From positions 62,923,970 to 62,987,969 of the forward strand of contig NC_057925.1 in the NCBI RefSeq assembly GCF_018873765.1: a stretch of DNA of 64,000 nucleotides. Reading direction: 5' to 3'. Below the pieces are notes generated by a model. That model ran no database searches, was not told the origin of the DNA, and saw only the letters and a list, made by a program, of their open reading frames with translations. This DNA is from Telopea speciosissima. Its lineage: Eukaryota > Streptophyta > Magnoliopsida > Proteales > Proteaceae. Below, one piece after another: positions 47,302 through 59,500 of this stretch. Position numbers and translations under genes: made by a program. Numbering within the stretch: the stretch's first letter is position 1; every line of letters starts with the position of its first letter.

Positions 47302-50300
47302 ATGCCTGATTCAGCTGCATTCACTGCTACCACCAACACTGGCCAATCTTCTACACAAGGGACCCATCATGATTATCCCTCTTTTCCAGTCAGCCCGATA
47401 AAGCTCGATGGCATGAATTATTTACTTTGGTCTACACAAATGTTTCTTTCCATTGATTCAAGGGGCTATAAGGGATATATATATGGTACCACTGTCAAAC
47501 CAAGTGAAGCTAGTACATTACAAGACAAGTGGAGTTCCAGCAACTCTCTTGTTATGGCTTTTCTTCTCAGTGCAATGACTCCATCCATTGCCCATGGCTA
47601 TACACTACTTGATTCAGCGGCAAAAATTTGGAAAGCTGCTAAAGGTACCTATTCCCAGGTAGGGAATGATGCACAAGTTTATGATATTCAACGAAAAATC
47701 CATGCAACCAAACAGGGTGAACTTACTTTATCCGAATACTATCGTGAACTCGAGTCTTGGCAAGAGCTTGACTATTATGATAACTTTCACTTGATTGTCC
47801 TTCCGATATTACCAAATTTCAGCTTAGGGAGGATAAATTCAGAGTATACACTTTCGTGGCCTTAATGTGGAATATGATCAGCTTCGGTCTCAAGTTCTGA
47901 GTCGTTCACCTTTTCCCACTTTGGAGCAAGCCTACTCTATGATACAATTGGAAGATACTCGTCGTTCCACCATGTTACCAATTACACAGCCAGAGAGATC
48001 TGCTTTAATTTCTTCTAGAGGTAGCTCTTCTAGTACTAGTAAACGTTCCTCGTCTGAGAAGGAACCTCTTAAATGTACTCATTGTGGAAAGGAACGACAT
48101 ACTGTGGATTTTTGCTGGAAGTTACATGGTCGGCCATCTGACTCTTCTGATGGTCGTAGTGGTGGTCGTGGTCGTCGAGGCCGTGGCCGTGGTCGTGGTG
48201 GCACACAGGCCCATCTTTTTGAAGCTACTGAAACAGCCCCTACTACCACACTTTCTGCAGAGGAACTTGCTGCCTTTCGTCGTACGATGGCTACCTTCGC
48301 CTCTTCATCTGCACCTGCCTCTACCTCGACTGTGGTTCCCTCTTCTGAATCGAACCTTGGTTTCTCCAAACCAGGTATTTCTTTTGCTGGTCATTGTGCT
48401 TCGGCATTATCTCATCCTTGGATAATCGATTCCGGAGCCACTGACCACATGACTGGTCAATCCAATTTATTTTTTCGTTATTCTCCCTGTTCAGGCAAAG
48501 ATAAAATTAAAATAGCCGATGGTTCTCTTTCCTCTGTCTCAGGGAAGGGAGCCATCCATTGTTCTCCTTCTTTATCTTTGTCCTCTGTTTTACATGTTCC
48601 TAAGTTAACTTCTAATTTGCTTTCTATCAGTAGTTTGACATCTGATCTCAACTGCAAAGCTATTTTTTATCCTTCACATTGTGTCTTTCAGGACTTGGGG
48701 ACAGGGAGAACGATTGGAACTGGTAAAATGCGTGACGATGATCTTATCTCTAATGCTGTTACTATGTCTGGCCAGGCTCTTACTGCTACTTCTGCTGAAC
48801 ATCATTTATCTGAATTGCACCGATGGCATCGTCGATTGGGCCATCCACCTTTAGGATCCTTAGCTAAGATTTTTCCTGTTTTATTTCAGCATTGTAACCC
48901 TCACTCTTTATTATGTGAGGCTTGTGTTTTTGCAAAAACAAACTCGTTCTGTTTATTCTAGTTCAAATAAAAGATGTTCTAAGCCTTTTTCTATGATTCA
49001 TTCTGATGTCTGGGGTCCCTCACGTACCTCTTCTATTTCTAGCTTTAAGTGGTTTGTCACCTTTATTGATTGCCACACACGCACCACTTGGGTTTACTTA
49101 ATGCAACACAAGAGTGAAGTTTTTTCCTGTTTTAAAGTCTTTTATAGCATGGTTCAAACTCAGTTTCAAGTTACCATTCAAACTCTCAGGAGTGACAATG
49201 GTCGTGAATATTTAGATGGAGCCTTTCAATTATTTCTTGCTACTCAGGGTATTATTCATCAAACCAGTTGCGTTGACACTCCACCCCAAAATGGAGTGGC
49301 TGAACGCAAAAATAGACATCTTCTTGATGTAGCTCGCTCTATTATGTTTGAAATGCATGTTCCTTCTCATTTCTGGGGAGAGGCTGTTTTAACAGCTGCT
49401 TATTTTATCAATAGGATGCCCTCTCGGGTACTTGACTATAAATCTCCTCTTGATCTTTTGAAGGGGTCTTCTTCTTATATTATTCCTCCCAAAATTTTTG
49501 GGTGTGTTTGTTTTATTCGAAACCACTATGCCCATGGCAAACTTGATCCCCGCGGTCTCCGCTGTATTTTCATTAGTTATTCTCCCACCCAAAAGGGGTA
49601 TAAATGTTATCATCCTACATCTCGTCGTGTTTTTGTTTCCATGGATGTCGTTTTTCATGAGGCCATTGCTTTCTTTCCATCTTCGGCACCTCTTCAGGGG
49701 GACTCCATTCCTACTCTAGAAGAAGTGCCGATTCCCATTCCTCCTCTACATGAACCTATTGATGACTATCATGTACCTTTAGATAATGATGTTCAAGGGG
49801 AGCAGCAGGTACAGCCAGTGAAAGATTTCACACAGCAGTATTATCAAAAGAAAAAAGGGCAACAACAGCCCACCACTGCAGCATTACCAGACCAAGAGTT
49901 GTCCTCTGACCCAGGATCGAATGACACCTCCTCTGGTAATATTTCTAATCCTTTAGATGCTGCTACTTCTCCTATTACTTCTGATCCATCACTTGATCTA
50001 CCCATTGCTCTTAGAAAGGGAAAAAGGTCTTGTACGCAACATCCAATATCACAGGTTGTTTCGTATGAATCTTTATCCCCATCATTTCATGCTTTTGTTT
50101 CCTCTTTATCCTCTGTTTCCATACCACAGACTTGGCAGGAGGCATTTGCAGATACTAGGTGGAAGGAGGCCATGATCGAAGAAATGCTAGCTCTAAAGAA
50201 GAGTGGTACATGGGATCTTGTCACACTTCCACCACAAAAGAAGACTGTTGGCTGCAAGTGGGTCTTTGTAATTAAACAAAAAGCTGATGGAACTGTTGAT

Positions 50301-51648
50301 CGTTTTAAAGCAAGGCTGGTTGCTTGCGGATTTACTCAGACATATGGGATAGATTATTTGGAGACTTTTGCACTGTTGCCAAAATGAACACTATCGGGGT
50401 AATTCTCTCTTGTCTTGTGAACTTAGGATGGAGTCTACAAGACTTGATGTTAAAAATGCCTTCCTCCATGGTGAATTAGAGGAAGAGGTATATATGGATG
50501 TCCCTCCGGGTTCTCATCTGCTGCAACTCATGGCAAGGTTTGTAAACTTAAGCGTGCGTTGTATGGTCTGAAACAATCACCACGTGCATGGTTTGGTCGT
50601 TTTTAGACAGCGATGTTGACATTTGGTTATAAACAAAGCAATGCAGATCACACTTTATTTATCAAGACATCGGGCAGCATTATTACTCTCCTCCTAGTAT
50701 ATGTCGATGATATAATTGTAACTGGAAATAACCCTGCTGAAATTTTCAAGTTAAAGAATTATTTGGCCAAGGAATTTGAGATTAAGGATCTAGGCATACT
50801 TCGCTATTTTCTAGGGATTGAAGTGGCCCATTCTTCTCAAGGGCTGTTCTTATCTCAACGCAAGTATACTCTAGATCTTCTTTCTGAAACTGGCATGTTA
50901 GGCTGTTCTCCTGTGGATACTCCCATTGAGGCAAATGCTCGTTTCCGAGACACTGATGGTGAACCAGTGGACAAAGGGAGATATCAGAGGCTAGTTGGGC
51001 GACTAATTTATTTATCTCACACTCGGCCTGATATTGCCTATGCTGTGAGTCTTATCAGTCAATTTATGCATGATCCCTGGTCTAATCATCTGGAAGCAGT
51101 ATTCAGGATTTTGAGATACTTGAAGTCGGCTCCTGGTAAAGGAGTATTATTCTCTCGTCATGATCATCTACAGATTGAGGCCTACACTGACTCAGATTGG
51201 GCTGGTTCCCATATCGAAAATCCACCACAGGTTACTGTACATTTGTGGGTAGAAATTGTGTTACATGGCGCAGCAAGAAGCAAACAGTGGTGGCCCGTTC
51301 TAGTGCAGAGGCTGAATTTAGAGCTATGGCTCTTGGTATTTGTGAACTATTGTGGCTCAAGACTTTGTTACAAGATTTGAGTATTCCTATTACTCTGCCT
51401 ATGCGACTCATCGCGACAAGAAATCAGCAATAAGCATTACCCATAATCCAATGCAGCATGATAGGACGAAACATATTGAAATTGATCGTCATTTTATCAA
51501 GGAGAATCTGGATAATGGGACAGTTTGTGTTCCTTATGTGCAATCTGGGGAACAGTTGGCTGATGTGTTCACCAAAGGCTTAAGTGGAAAAGTTTTTCAA
51601 CCTCTAGTGTGCAAGTTGGGCACGACTGATATCAACGCACCAACTTGA
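47302..51648 (+). pseudogene. Copia 1 gag-pol, frameshifted
   Basis: Gag starts at 47302 with the UBN2-type region (PIKLDGMNYLLWS). The frame shifts near 47.8 kb. A CCHC zinc knuckle (CTHCGKERHTVDFC) follows near 48.07 kb, then the protease motif IIDSGATDHMTG near 48.43 kb, which keeps its catalytic Asp-Ser-Gly. Next are the GAG-pre-integrase HHLSELHRWHRRLGHP and a frameshift near 48.94 kb. The integrase core is at about 49.0-49.4 kb (HSDVWGP, SDNGREY, NGVAERKNRHLL). Reverse transcriptase runs from about 50.1 kb, with several small indels and an in-frame stop between 50.38 and 50.61 kb, then YVDDIIVTG near 50.70 kb. RNase H extends to about 51.65 kb with another frame change near 51.2 kb. Decay is mostly by small indels; no intact polyprotein can be made. 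Confidence 0.92.
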
Positions 51649-51655
51649 GGGGGAG

Positions 51656-51933
51656 TGTTGGAATATGGGTATTACATGTGACATGGGTCGATCCATGATA
51701 TAAGATCGACCCATGGGGTGTTATTTCTATTTTAGTTATTTTCCCTTTCCTAGTTCTATTCTATCTCTATTTAACTAGTTAGAATTAGAGTTATATTTGG
51801 GCTGTGATACTGTTCACGTGAACAGTGTCGTGAACAGTGTTTCCATGTGTAATCTCTTTTATTATTATTATTATTATAAATAGAGAGCTTGACTGATCTC
51901 ATTGATCAATCAAGCCATTCACTTATTTCTACA
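51656..51933 (+). repeat. 3' LTR of Copia element 1
   Basis: 278 bp. Compared with the 5' LTR it lacks a short piece near the start and has an extra CGTGAACAGTGT unit, a local duplication, in the middle. Confidence 0.95.
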
Positions 51934-52321
51934 GCTCTTGAATTGGGGGTTGACTTTTTTTCCTTTTGAAATTTTATTTTTTAATTATTTTTATTGGATT
52001 CAAATAGGGGGCTATTTGCTTAGTTATGAATAATATTTTATGTAAATGAAATACAAATACAAAAACTGTCTGTCCTGGTTTCTGGCAGTTTCTGGCATAA
52101 ATACCTGTCTGTCCTAGTTTCGACCAAGTTTCCCCTAGTTTCGATGGGTTTATGCGTCGAAACCACCGAAATATGATCGAAACTGGTCAAAACCATCGAA
52201 ACCCGATCGAATCTAGAGATATTATAAAATCACCCTTCAACTCGTCTCGGAAACCTAGGAAACCGAGTTAACTCGGTGGTTTCGACAAGTTTCAGTCGAG
52301 TTTTTCTTCTATGGTTGAGAC

Positions 52322-53147
52322 AATAAGTGAAAGTGGCTCATTCGGCTATGGAAAACTCACATTTTAAGAATGACCCTGCATCTTTCTTGTTAAATGGCTG
52401 GGACATATTACCAGGTTCATCCATTATGTAAGAGAAAAGAGTGATTGTGAGTGTCGAGGAAAAGGGTTATTGAGTACACAATCCATGAATTTAAAGGGAG
52501 CAATTCATAAACTTAATGGTTTATATGTTTTGGTGCTTACAATCTATTTTGTGTATGAGAAAGCTATTTGCTCTTCCAAGTGCTATAATGAATAAACAAG
52601 TTCCAAGCATTGAGAAGCATGCCCTTGAGACCAAGCATCAACTGGAGCTGCTCTAGAGACTTTTTGCCATGGAGTGGTGGAGCACAACTTGAAGATCAAG
52701 ACAGCCATCCATAAGATTCAAGCAACTCGAGCCAAAACTTGAACACATTTGGAAGACATTCCAAGTTTACTTGAATGTGTCCCTAGAATAAAGTGTTTAT
52801 TTTGTGATTATACAAATGATCCTAGGATGCAAAGATCCCTTGTGCTCAAAGCTCATTTCATTACCTGAAGACCTAAATTGGAATACCTGAGTAAGTGGTG
52901 ATTAGTGTAGATTGACTAAGTCAAAATGGACCTAATGGTTGACATTCACCATGAACCTTGACTTAGCCCTTGGGTAACATTTATTTATGGACCTTATTTT
53001 GGTTCAATTGGCAAGGTATATGAATTATCTGGAATATTTATCCAAGTGATATGTGCTTATATTGGTTAAAAGGCCATTATTTGCACTGGCGGTCGATGGA
53101 GCGGCCAACCGTCTAAATGTGTGCAGTCTACCCAATAAACACATAGT
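52322..53147. other. Unassigned sequence, probably part of an old LTR
   Basis: No gene is recognised. Together with 53787-54583 it may be the 5' LTR of the older Copia relic whose LTR end is at 54583. Its own left end was not found. Confidence 0.3.
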
Positions 53148-53155
53148 GACCAACC

Positions 53156-53737
53156 TAAGGGTGTCAAAATCAAACTGAAACCGATTACCGAACCTGAAAC
53201 CGAGCCGAATAAATTTGATTTGGTTTTGGTTCTAGTATATGCGCATTTAATTCGGTTCGGTTCGGTTTCGCTTTTAGTTCAAATACTGTCGATTTGAACC
53301 GAAACCGAACCGAATACCATACTTAAATCCAAAACCCTATATCTATTTTTTTTATGGTGTTACCTTTTCTTTTGGAACTATAATTTTGATGTGTTTCTCT
53401 GACTTTATTGATGGGTAAGCTGAAAGATAAGATCTGAAAGTGGAGAACTCACTCAGGATTCTTATTTATTTAGTAATATTTCTGGTTCCTTTAAGGTTTT
53501 GTGTGCATTTTATTTGTACAAATGGAGTTTCTTGAGAACACAGCAAGGTAACAACAATGACAACCTAGCCGAATGGAATCGTATTGGAGAACTGAATTAG
53601 AACCGTATTTGAACCGAACCGAGCAGGTTCGGATTCGGTTTCCACTTCCAGAACCGACTCGGTTCTCAGTTCGATTTCGGGTCACACCATCAAGGCATGG
53701 AACCAAATGACCGAAACCGAACCAATTGACACCCTTA
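53156..53737. mobile_element. hAT-like non-autonomous element, 582 bp
   Basis: The ends TAAGGGTGTCAAAATC and (inverse) TAAGGGTGTCAATTGG form inverted repeats. GACCAACC flanks both sides (53148-53155 and 53738-53745), an exact 8-bp duplication typical of hAT elements. The interior is rich in GGTTCGGTTTCGG and its inverse. Open frames inside (for example on the minus strand at 53491-53766) are composition artefacts. Confidence 0.78.
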
Positions 53738-53786
53738 GACCAACCGAATGACCGAAACCGAACCAATTGACACCCTTAGACCAACC
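53697..53786. repeat. 41-bp tandem duplication of the hAT end plus target site
   Basis: The right end of the element (CCGAAACCGAACCAATTGAC onward) together with GACCAACC is repeated once, with a period of 41 bp. A second apparent right terminus therefore ends at 53778, followed by a third GACCAACC at 53779-53786. Confidence 0.85.
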
Positions 53787-54583
53787 AGGACAAGCACCGC
53801 TGGTTACCAAGACCACCATTATGCAGACGAATGATGAAGCAACCGATCGGACTGCCAACCAACAGAGTCTGTAAGGTGTTTCAAATTCAGTCTACATGAT
53901 ATCGGTCGACCGGCCTTGTTTAGTGGTCGACCAATGCGTTTGAAAATAGAGTCGTTAAAGAGCTAAACGGCTAGAAATTTGATTGTCGGTATCCTCTTCT
54001 ATAAATAGAGGATTGTTGAAATTTTTTTTTTTTAAGACTTAAGAGCAAAAAAATTGGGAAACTCTGTTGGGCTAAGACTAGAATATTCCATAGCCAATTT
54101 GAGCTTAAACTGGAAAATCATATGAGCTATTGGAAGAAGCTTTTGAGCCAAGGTGATTGATCGAGTTTTATCTTGTATATCCGCCTTCTATGAGGTAATT
54201 TGTATTTTGGCTTTTTAGCCATTTGGTTTATCACTTTTTAGTAATTGTTGATTGACCATGGTGGTGATCATTGTGTGATTGATCACGGTGGTGATCTGTG
54301 TGTGAGGGTGTTTCTCCTACCATGATAAGGAGAGTGGTTTAGTAGAATCCAAGAAATAGCTTGAAGAGTGAAGGTAGGATGGAATTGAGGCCGTGCCAAA
54401 CCAGTATAAAGTTGGTATGTGCACCCTCTCTCTTTATCTGTCTCCTCTATTTGATTTATTTGTGATTTTGTTTACTAAAATTTGTTGGAGTTCTGAGATA
54501 ATTTGAAAAGAAATTTTTAATTTGGGGTAAGATTCCGCATTTCCCAATTCACCCCCTTTTGGGTTGCCTATACGATTCTACAA
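53787..54583 (+). mobile_element. 3' part of an old Copia-type 5' LTR
   Basis: The stretch ends GATTCTACA at 54583 and is followed by TGGTAACAGAGC (54586-54597), a primer-binding-site-like sequence for initiator methionine tRNA. The TATAAATAGAGG near 54001-54012 is a plausible LTR TATA box. The left end is not resolved because of the hAT-like insertion. Confidence 0.5.
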
Positions 54584-55422
54584 GTGGTAACAGAGCAAGT
54601 TCTCTTCAATTGCACTTAACACTCCAAAGAGTAATGGCAAGTTGGCAACTCATTCAAGATTCCCAGAGTTCGAGATGATCCCCTTCTTACCCTATGATGA
54701 TGATGCTTGGAATCTCTTTGATAAAGAAGAGCCAGAGGTAAGGGCCTTACTTGATCTCTCAAAAAGGGATTATGAGTTATTAAAAAGAAGTCACATCACA
54801 CTCCCATGTAAAGATCCTTCTCAAAATAAAGAGTCACAATGTGATATTATTAGACAAATGTCAAAAGATTGTCTCATGATACAAAGCTCTATAGAGCAGT
54901 GAAATAAAATCTTAAAAGTCAAAATCTTTAGATGGTAGATTGGATGATGGCAAGCATAATAGTGAGGAAGTTAAAGTAGATGAATACCAGGTACGTCTTA
55001 TTAATACAATTGAATCCTCTGGTGGAAGGAAGAAGGCTTGTGAAAAATCTCCATATGAAGAGCTATCTAATTTGTATGAAGAATTATGTTCTAATTTGAA
55101 AATGAATCCTTCAAAAAACTCAATGATGAGTTAAATTCTAAGGTTGAGGATCTTCATACGTCACTTGAAAAGTTTACTAATGGTCCAAAAGACCTTAATA
55201 TGATGATAGGAAAGACTTATCATTCTCCTAGTTCAGAACAGTCTACCAGCCGAGAACAAATGATAAAGTATTTCATGCTCATATAACATATAAATTATAA
55301 ATGTATTTTCAAGTCTAAATCGCCCATGACCCAATTTAAAATCGGTATCGAAAGGCCATGCTTGTTCGAGTGCTAAGAGTTTTGTAGGTTTCACAGAATC
55401 AAAAGGGATGGACATCAGAATC

Positions 55423-55618
55423 TGTTCGATATATGGGCCAGAATACCGTGGGGGTATTCTGGACTTTTTTCCGTTGTTATTTTATTGTTTTTGTATATGT
55501 GGTTTAGTCCCACATTGCTCATGTACATATTTTACTATTTTATTATTCTTATAAATAAGAAGGTGCTTGGGATGGAATTAATCATCCAAGCATTCAGCCT
55601 AATTCTAATCTGTTAACA
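55423..55618 (+). repeat. 5' LTR of Copia element 2
   Basis: 196 bp with the TATA-like TTATAAATAAG near 55.55 kb. It contains the hairpin CCAGAATACC/GGTATTCTGG (55439-55461) with loop GTGGG, which is inverted in the 3' LTR. Confidence 0.95.
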
Positions 55619-55999
55619 TGGTATCAGAGCAGATTTAGAATTAGGGACCCCCCTCTCTTCCATTCTCGATTTCAGTTCCTTCTTTGCCCTTTCATTCTCG
55701 GTTTCTTCCTTCTCCTCTTCTCTTGCTCTTCATTCTCCCACTAGGGCAGCACTGATGAGGTGATCTACAAGATCTAGTTGCTGCCCTCCATTACCTCTTT
55801 CCATGGTGCAATTTTCTGTTCGATAGGGACACTATTACCTGTCTGCGATATTTGGCTTCTTCAGTTTTTTGGGGACTGCTTCCATCTCTGCTACAAGGGA
55901 CCACTCCTCCTATTTGAAGACCAAGAACTGCAGCAGGCCATCTCTTTTATATCTGTTCCTATCTTCAGATCTGTTTGGGACCCCCTAAGATCTATTTTT

Positions 56000-56420
56000 C
56001 ACAAAAAAACAGGGTTTTTTCCAAACCCTGACAACTATCGATCTAGGGGCTGGTGACTTCTATTGGTTCTGATTTTTTGAAGGCTGGTTCTCTACTTATA
56101 CAGGCACACTCAACCTTGGTTGGAGCTGCAACACTTCAGTTTTTTGGCATCTTACATCCTTTATTGATTTCAGCAGTTCAGGGTTTTTTCCAAAACCCTG
56201 ACCAATATCGATCTAGGGTCTGCAGATTTCTGTTGTGGCTGATTTTTGGCAGGGTGATTCAGCATTACTAGAGGACCATTCTATCCTATTTTCAGCTCCA
56301 TCTGCAGTGTTTTTGCTCTCCTTCTTCCCTACATTGATTTCAGCACTTCCAGGGTTTTTTAAACTCTGTAAAAATCGATCCAAGGGATTCACTTTGCTGC
56401 TGTTGCTGATTTTTGGGGAC
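56000..56420 (+). repeat. Degenerate triplicate of about 170 bp in the Copia 2 leader
   Basis: The word AGGGTTTTTT followed by AACCCTGA-like and ATCGATC(T/C)A sequence recurs at 56011, 56180 and 56351 (spacings 169 and 171). The units are diverged. It lies in the untranslated leader between the primer-binding site and gag at 56.52 kb. Confidence 0.75.
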
Positions 56421-56517
56421 CATTATTCCATCATTACCAGAGGGCTCTTCTCCAATTTTCAGCCCTTAACTTGCAGGCTTTCGTGGGTTTCTCTTCACAA
56501 CAGCCCCTCTCTGTGAT

Positions 56518-59500
56518 TTGGGCTTCTCTACTGCTCTCATGGGTGACTCAGTGGATTCGACTGCTACTACTGTTGGTGATGGACACAGCAAAACAGATTA
56601 TCATACCTTTACTCCTAATCCAATCAAGTTGGATGGCACTGATTACTTGCTTTGGTCTAGGTTTGCTTCCTTTGCCATTGTTGGTCGTGGCCTTACTGGT
56701 CATATTACTGGCACCAGTGTTATGCCAATTGAGATTGGAGTTGCTCAAGACAGGTGGCTGGCCACCAATGGAGTTCTCATGTCCTACCTCATTGGCTCTA
56801 TGACTACACATCTGCAGCATAATTTTCTTCTTCTTGACACAGCCTCAGAGATTTGGGCTGCTTGCAAGGAGACCTACGGGCAGCTTGGCAACGATGCCCA
56901 TGTCTATGAACTCAGGAAGAAGGTCCTTCACACTACTTAAGGAGAAATGACAGTCTCTAAATATTATGCTACTTTGTGTAGCCTTTGGCAGCAGTTGGAT
57001 CACTTTTCTGATTTTCACCCAAGTTCAACTGCTGATATTGCTTCGTATAAGAAGCATGTGAACAAGATTAGGGTCTATGATTTTTTGTCTGGCCTAAATG
57101 TGGAGTACGATCAAATTCGTGTTCGATGTTGGGCCATAAGCCTTTTCCCACACTTGAACAATCTTATGCCTTGGTGTCCTCTGAGGAGAACCGTCGGGCT
57201 GCCATGTTGCACCCTCCTATTACTGACAGATCAGCTCTCAAGGCTGCTGCCCCTGTCACTCCTGTACCTAGTAGCACTGCTTCTCTTGGTGATTCTACCA
57301 CCGGGACTGTTGTTTGTGAGCACTGTCACAAACCCTATCACACCAAGGAGAAGTGCTGGAAACTTCATGGGAAACCGGCTGACTTTGAAGCAAAAAGGGC
57401 TGCCAAGACAGACAAAGACAAAGACCAAGGCCCATCAAACTGAGACTGTTACTGCAGCCCCTGCTACTGAGATTGGTCTATCCCAGGATGATCTACAGGC
57501 ATTCCTACGTATGCTCAGGTCTTCCGCTGCTGCTGCCTCTACTACATCAGCTCCTGCCAGTTCTTCTGCTCCCTCAGGTTCACACTTTGCCCGGTCAGGT
57601 ATTGCATTTGGAGGTCATTGTGCTTCTGTAGCTTCCCATCCTTGGATCATAAATTCAAGAGCTACAGATCATATGACCGGTTTCTCTAGTTTGTTTCACA
57701 GATATTCTCCCACTTCTGGGAAAGACAAGGTCAAGGTGGCTGATGGTGCCCTTTCTTCTATTTCTGGAAAAGGAATCATCAATTGCACTTCTTCTCTTCC
57801 CTTGTCTTCTGTTTTGTACATTCCTAACTTTACCACTAACCTTCTTTCCATTAGTAGTATTACTCGTGATCTTAACTGTAAAGTCACTTTCTTTCCCTCT
57901 CATTGTATGTTTCAGGATCTGGACTCTAGGAAGACAATTGGATTGGGTAAAGTGCACGGTGGGCTGTACCTGCTTGATGATAGTCGCTTCTCTCCACCAC
58001 CATTGCCTTCTCCGCTACACCAGAACTCCATTGTCTCTTCTGAACTCTTCCAGTGGCACTCTAGGTTAGGTCACCCCCCTTTAGGAATTTTAGCTCATTT
58101 ATTTCCTAGTTTGGTCACCCTTCGTACTAAGGATGACTTTTTTTGTGAGGCTTGTGTTCTGGCCAAACAGACACGTTCAACTTATCCAGTTTCAAATAAA
58201 CGAAGTTCTTCTTGTTTGCAATTCGTGCATTCTGATGTTTGGGGCCCCAGTCGTACAGCATCTAATTCTGGTCATCGTTGGTTTGTCTCTTTCATTGATT
58301 GTCATTCTAGGCACACTTGGGTGTATCTTTTGCACACAAAAAATCAGGTTTTCTCATGCTTTTAGCATTTTCATAAAATGGTACAAACACAGTTCCAGGC
58401 TACTCTCAAAGTATTGAGAAGTGACAATGGAACAGAGTACACAGAATCCCAATTTCAAAAATATTTAGCTGATAATGGCATCCTTCATCAAACTAGTTGC
58501 GTTGATACCCTTGCCCAGAATGGTGTGACAGAGAGGAAAAATCGCCACTTATTAGAGATGGCTAGGGCTTTGATGTTTGCGAGGAATGTCCCCTCTCAAT
58601 ATTGGGGGGATGCGGTTCTCACTGCAGCCTATCTCATAAATAGGCTGCCTTCTAGGGTTCTTGACTCCCGTAGCCCCTCTGACGTTTTAAGAGGCAATTC
58701 CTCATTTATTGTGCCGCCCAAGGTTTTTGGTTGTGTGTGCTATGCTCGAGATACTAGATCTCCAGGCAAGCTTGAACCTCGGGGGCTCCGTTGTATTTTC
58801 TTGGGTTATTCTCCGACCCAGAAAGGATATAGGTGTTATTATCCCCCTTCCCGCCGTACCATGGTTAGCATGGATGTTATTTTCCATGAGTCCCTTTCTT
58901 ACTATTCTTCGCCACCTCTTCAGGGGGAGAGTTCTAGTGAAGATGTGTCTTTTGAGATTCCTCTACCTGAGGTTCCTCAGGCTGTTGACCAACCTTCTTT
59001 ACCAACACCCACGGCCCCTTTACCAACACCCACAGCTGCTGCCCAGCCTCCTTTAGATGCTGCCCATCCTATTTTGGTTAATGCCCAACATCCTCTCGCT
59101 GTTCCTCCCTCACCTGATGAGAATCCTTTACAGGGGGAGACCATAGAAAATAGTGGTGTTAATGTTCCTATCCAGGGGGAACTGACTCTAGTCCAGAGAA
59201 CTATTGGTGAATTTCAGAAGAGAATTGACAACTCCAACATACTCACCTATATAAGGGGCAGATCCAATAGAGGGCAGCTACAACCCACTATAACACCAGT
59301 ACCCATCCAATTGCCGGCTCCAGAACCGGATCCTACATCTCCTGGTAATCCCTCTCCTTCCGACCTACCTATTGCACATCACAAAGGTACTAGGACTTGC
59401 ACTTTACATCCCATATCTCATTTTGTTTCTTATAGCTCTCTTTCTCCCTCTTTTCGTGCGTTTGTATCTTCTCTTTCCTTTATCTTGATTCTTAATAATT

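Larger units (their letters stand above)
46162..51933 (+). mobile_element. Full-length Copia LTR retrotransposon 1, 5.77 kb
   Basis: The 5' LTR is 46162-46441 and the 3' LTR 51656-51933; both run TGTTGG..TTCTACA. The primer-binding site TGGTATCAGAGC (initiator methionine tRNA) starts directly at 46442, and the polypurine tract CTTGAGGGGGAG ends at 51655. The 5-bp flanks are GTTCT (46157-46161) and GCTCT (51934-51938), alike except for one base. By eye the LTRs differ at about 8 of 260 aligned bases, plus a short extra segment in each and a variable ATT run, so the insertion is fairly young. The domain order protease, integrase, reverse transcriptase, RNase H makes it Copia. It lies inside the hAT-like element. 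Confidence 0.95.
45533..52313 (+). mobile_element. Non-autonomous hAT-like element split by a Copia element
   Basis: The left end CAAGGTTCTAAAACT and the inverse of the right end, CATAGAAGAAAAACTCG, are short imperfect inverted repeats of the CA-starting hAT type. GTTGAGAC flanks both sides (45525-45532 and 52314-52321), the 8-bp duplication of hAT transposons. Without the Copia insertion at 46162-51933, the element is about 1.0 kb. Its ends are dense in GTTTCGACC and CGAAACC words. It carries no transposase. The Copia insertion is younger than this element. Confidence 0.72.

Noticed and set aside
48079-48369. Arg/Pro-rich minus-strand open frame
   Set aside because: Shadow of the Gly/Arg-rich part of Copia 1 gag on the other strand.
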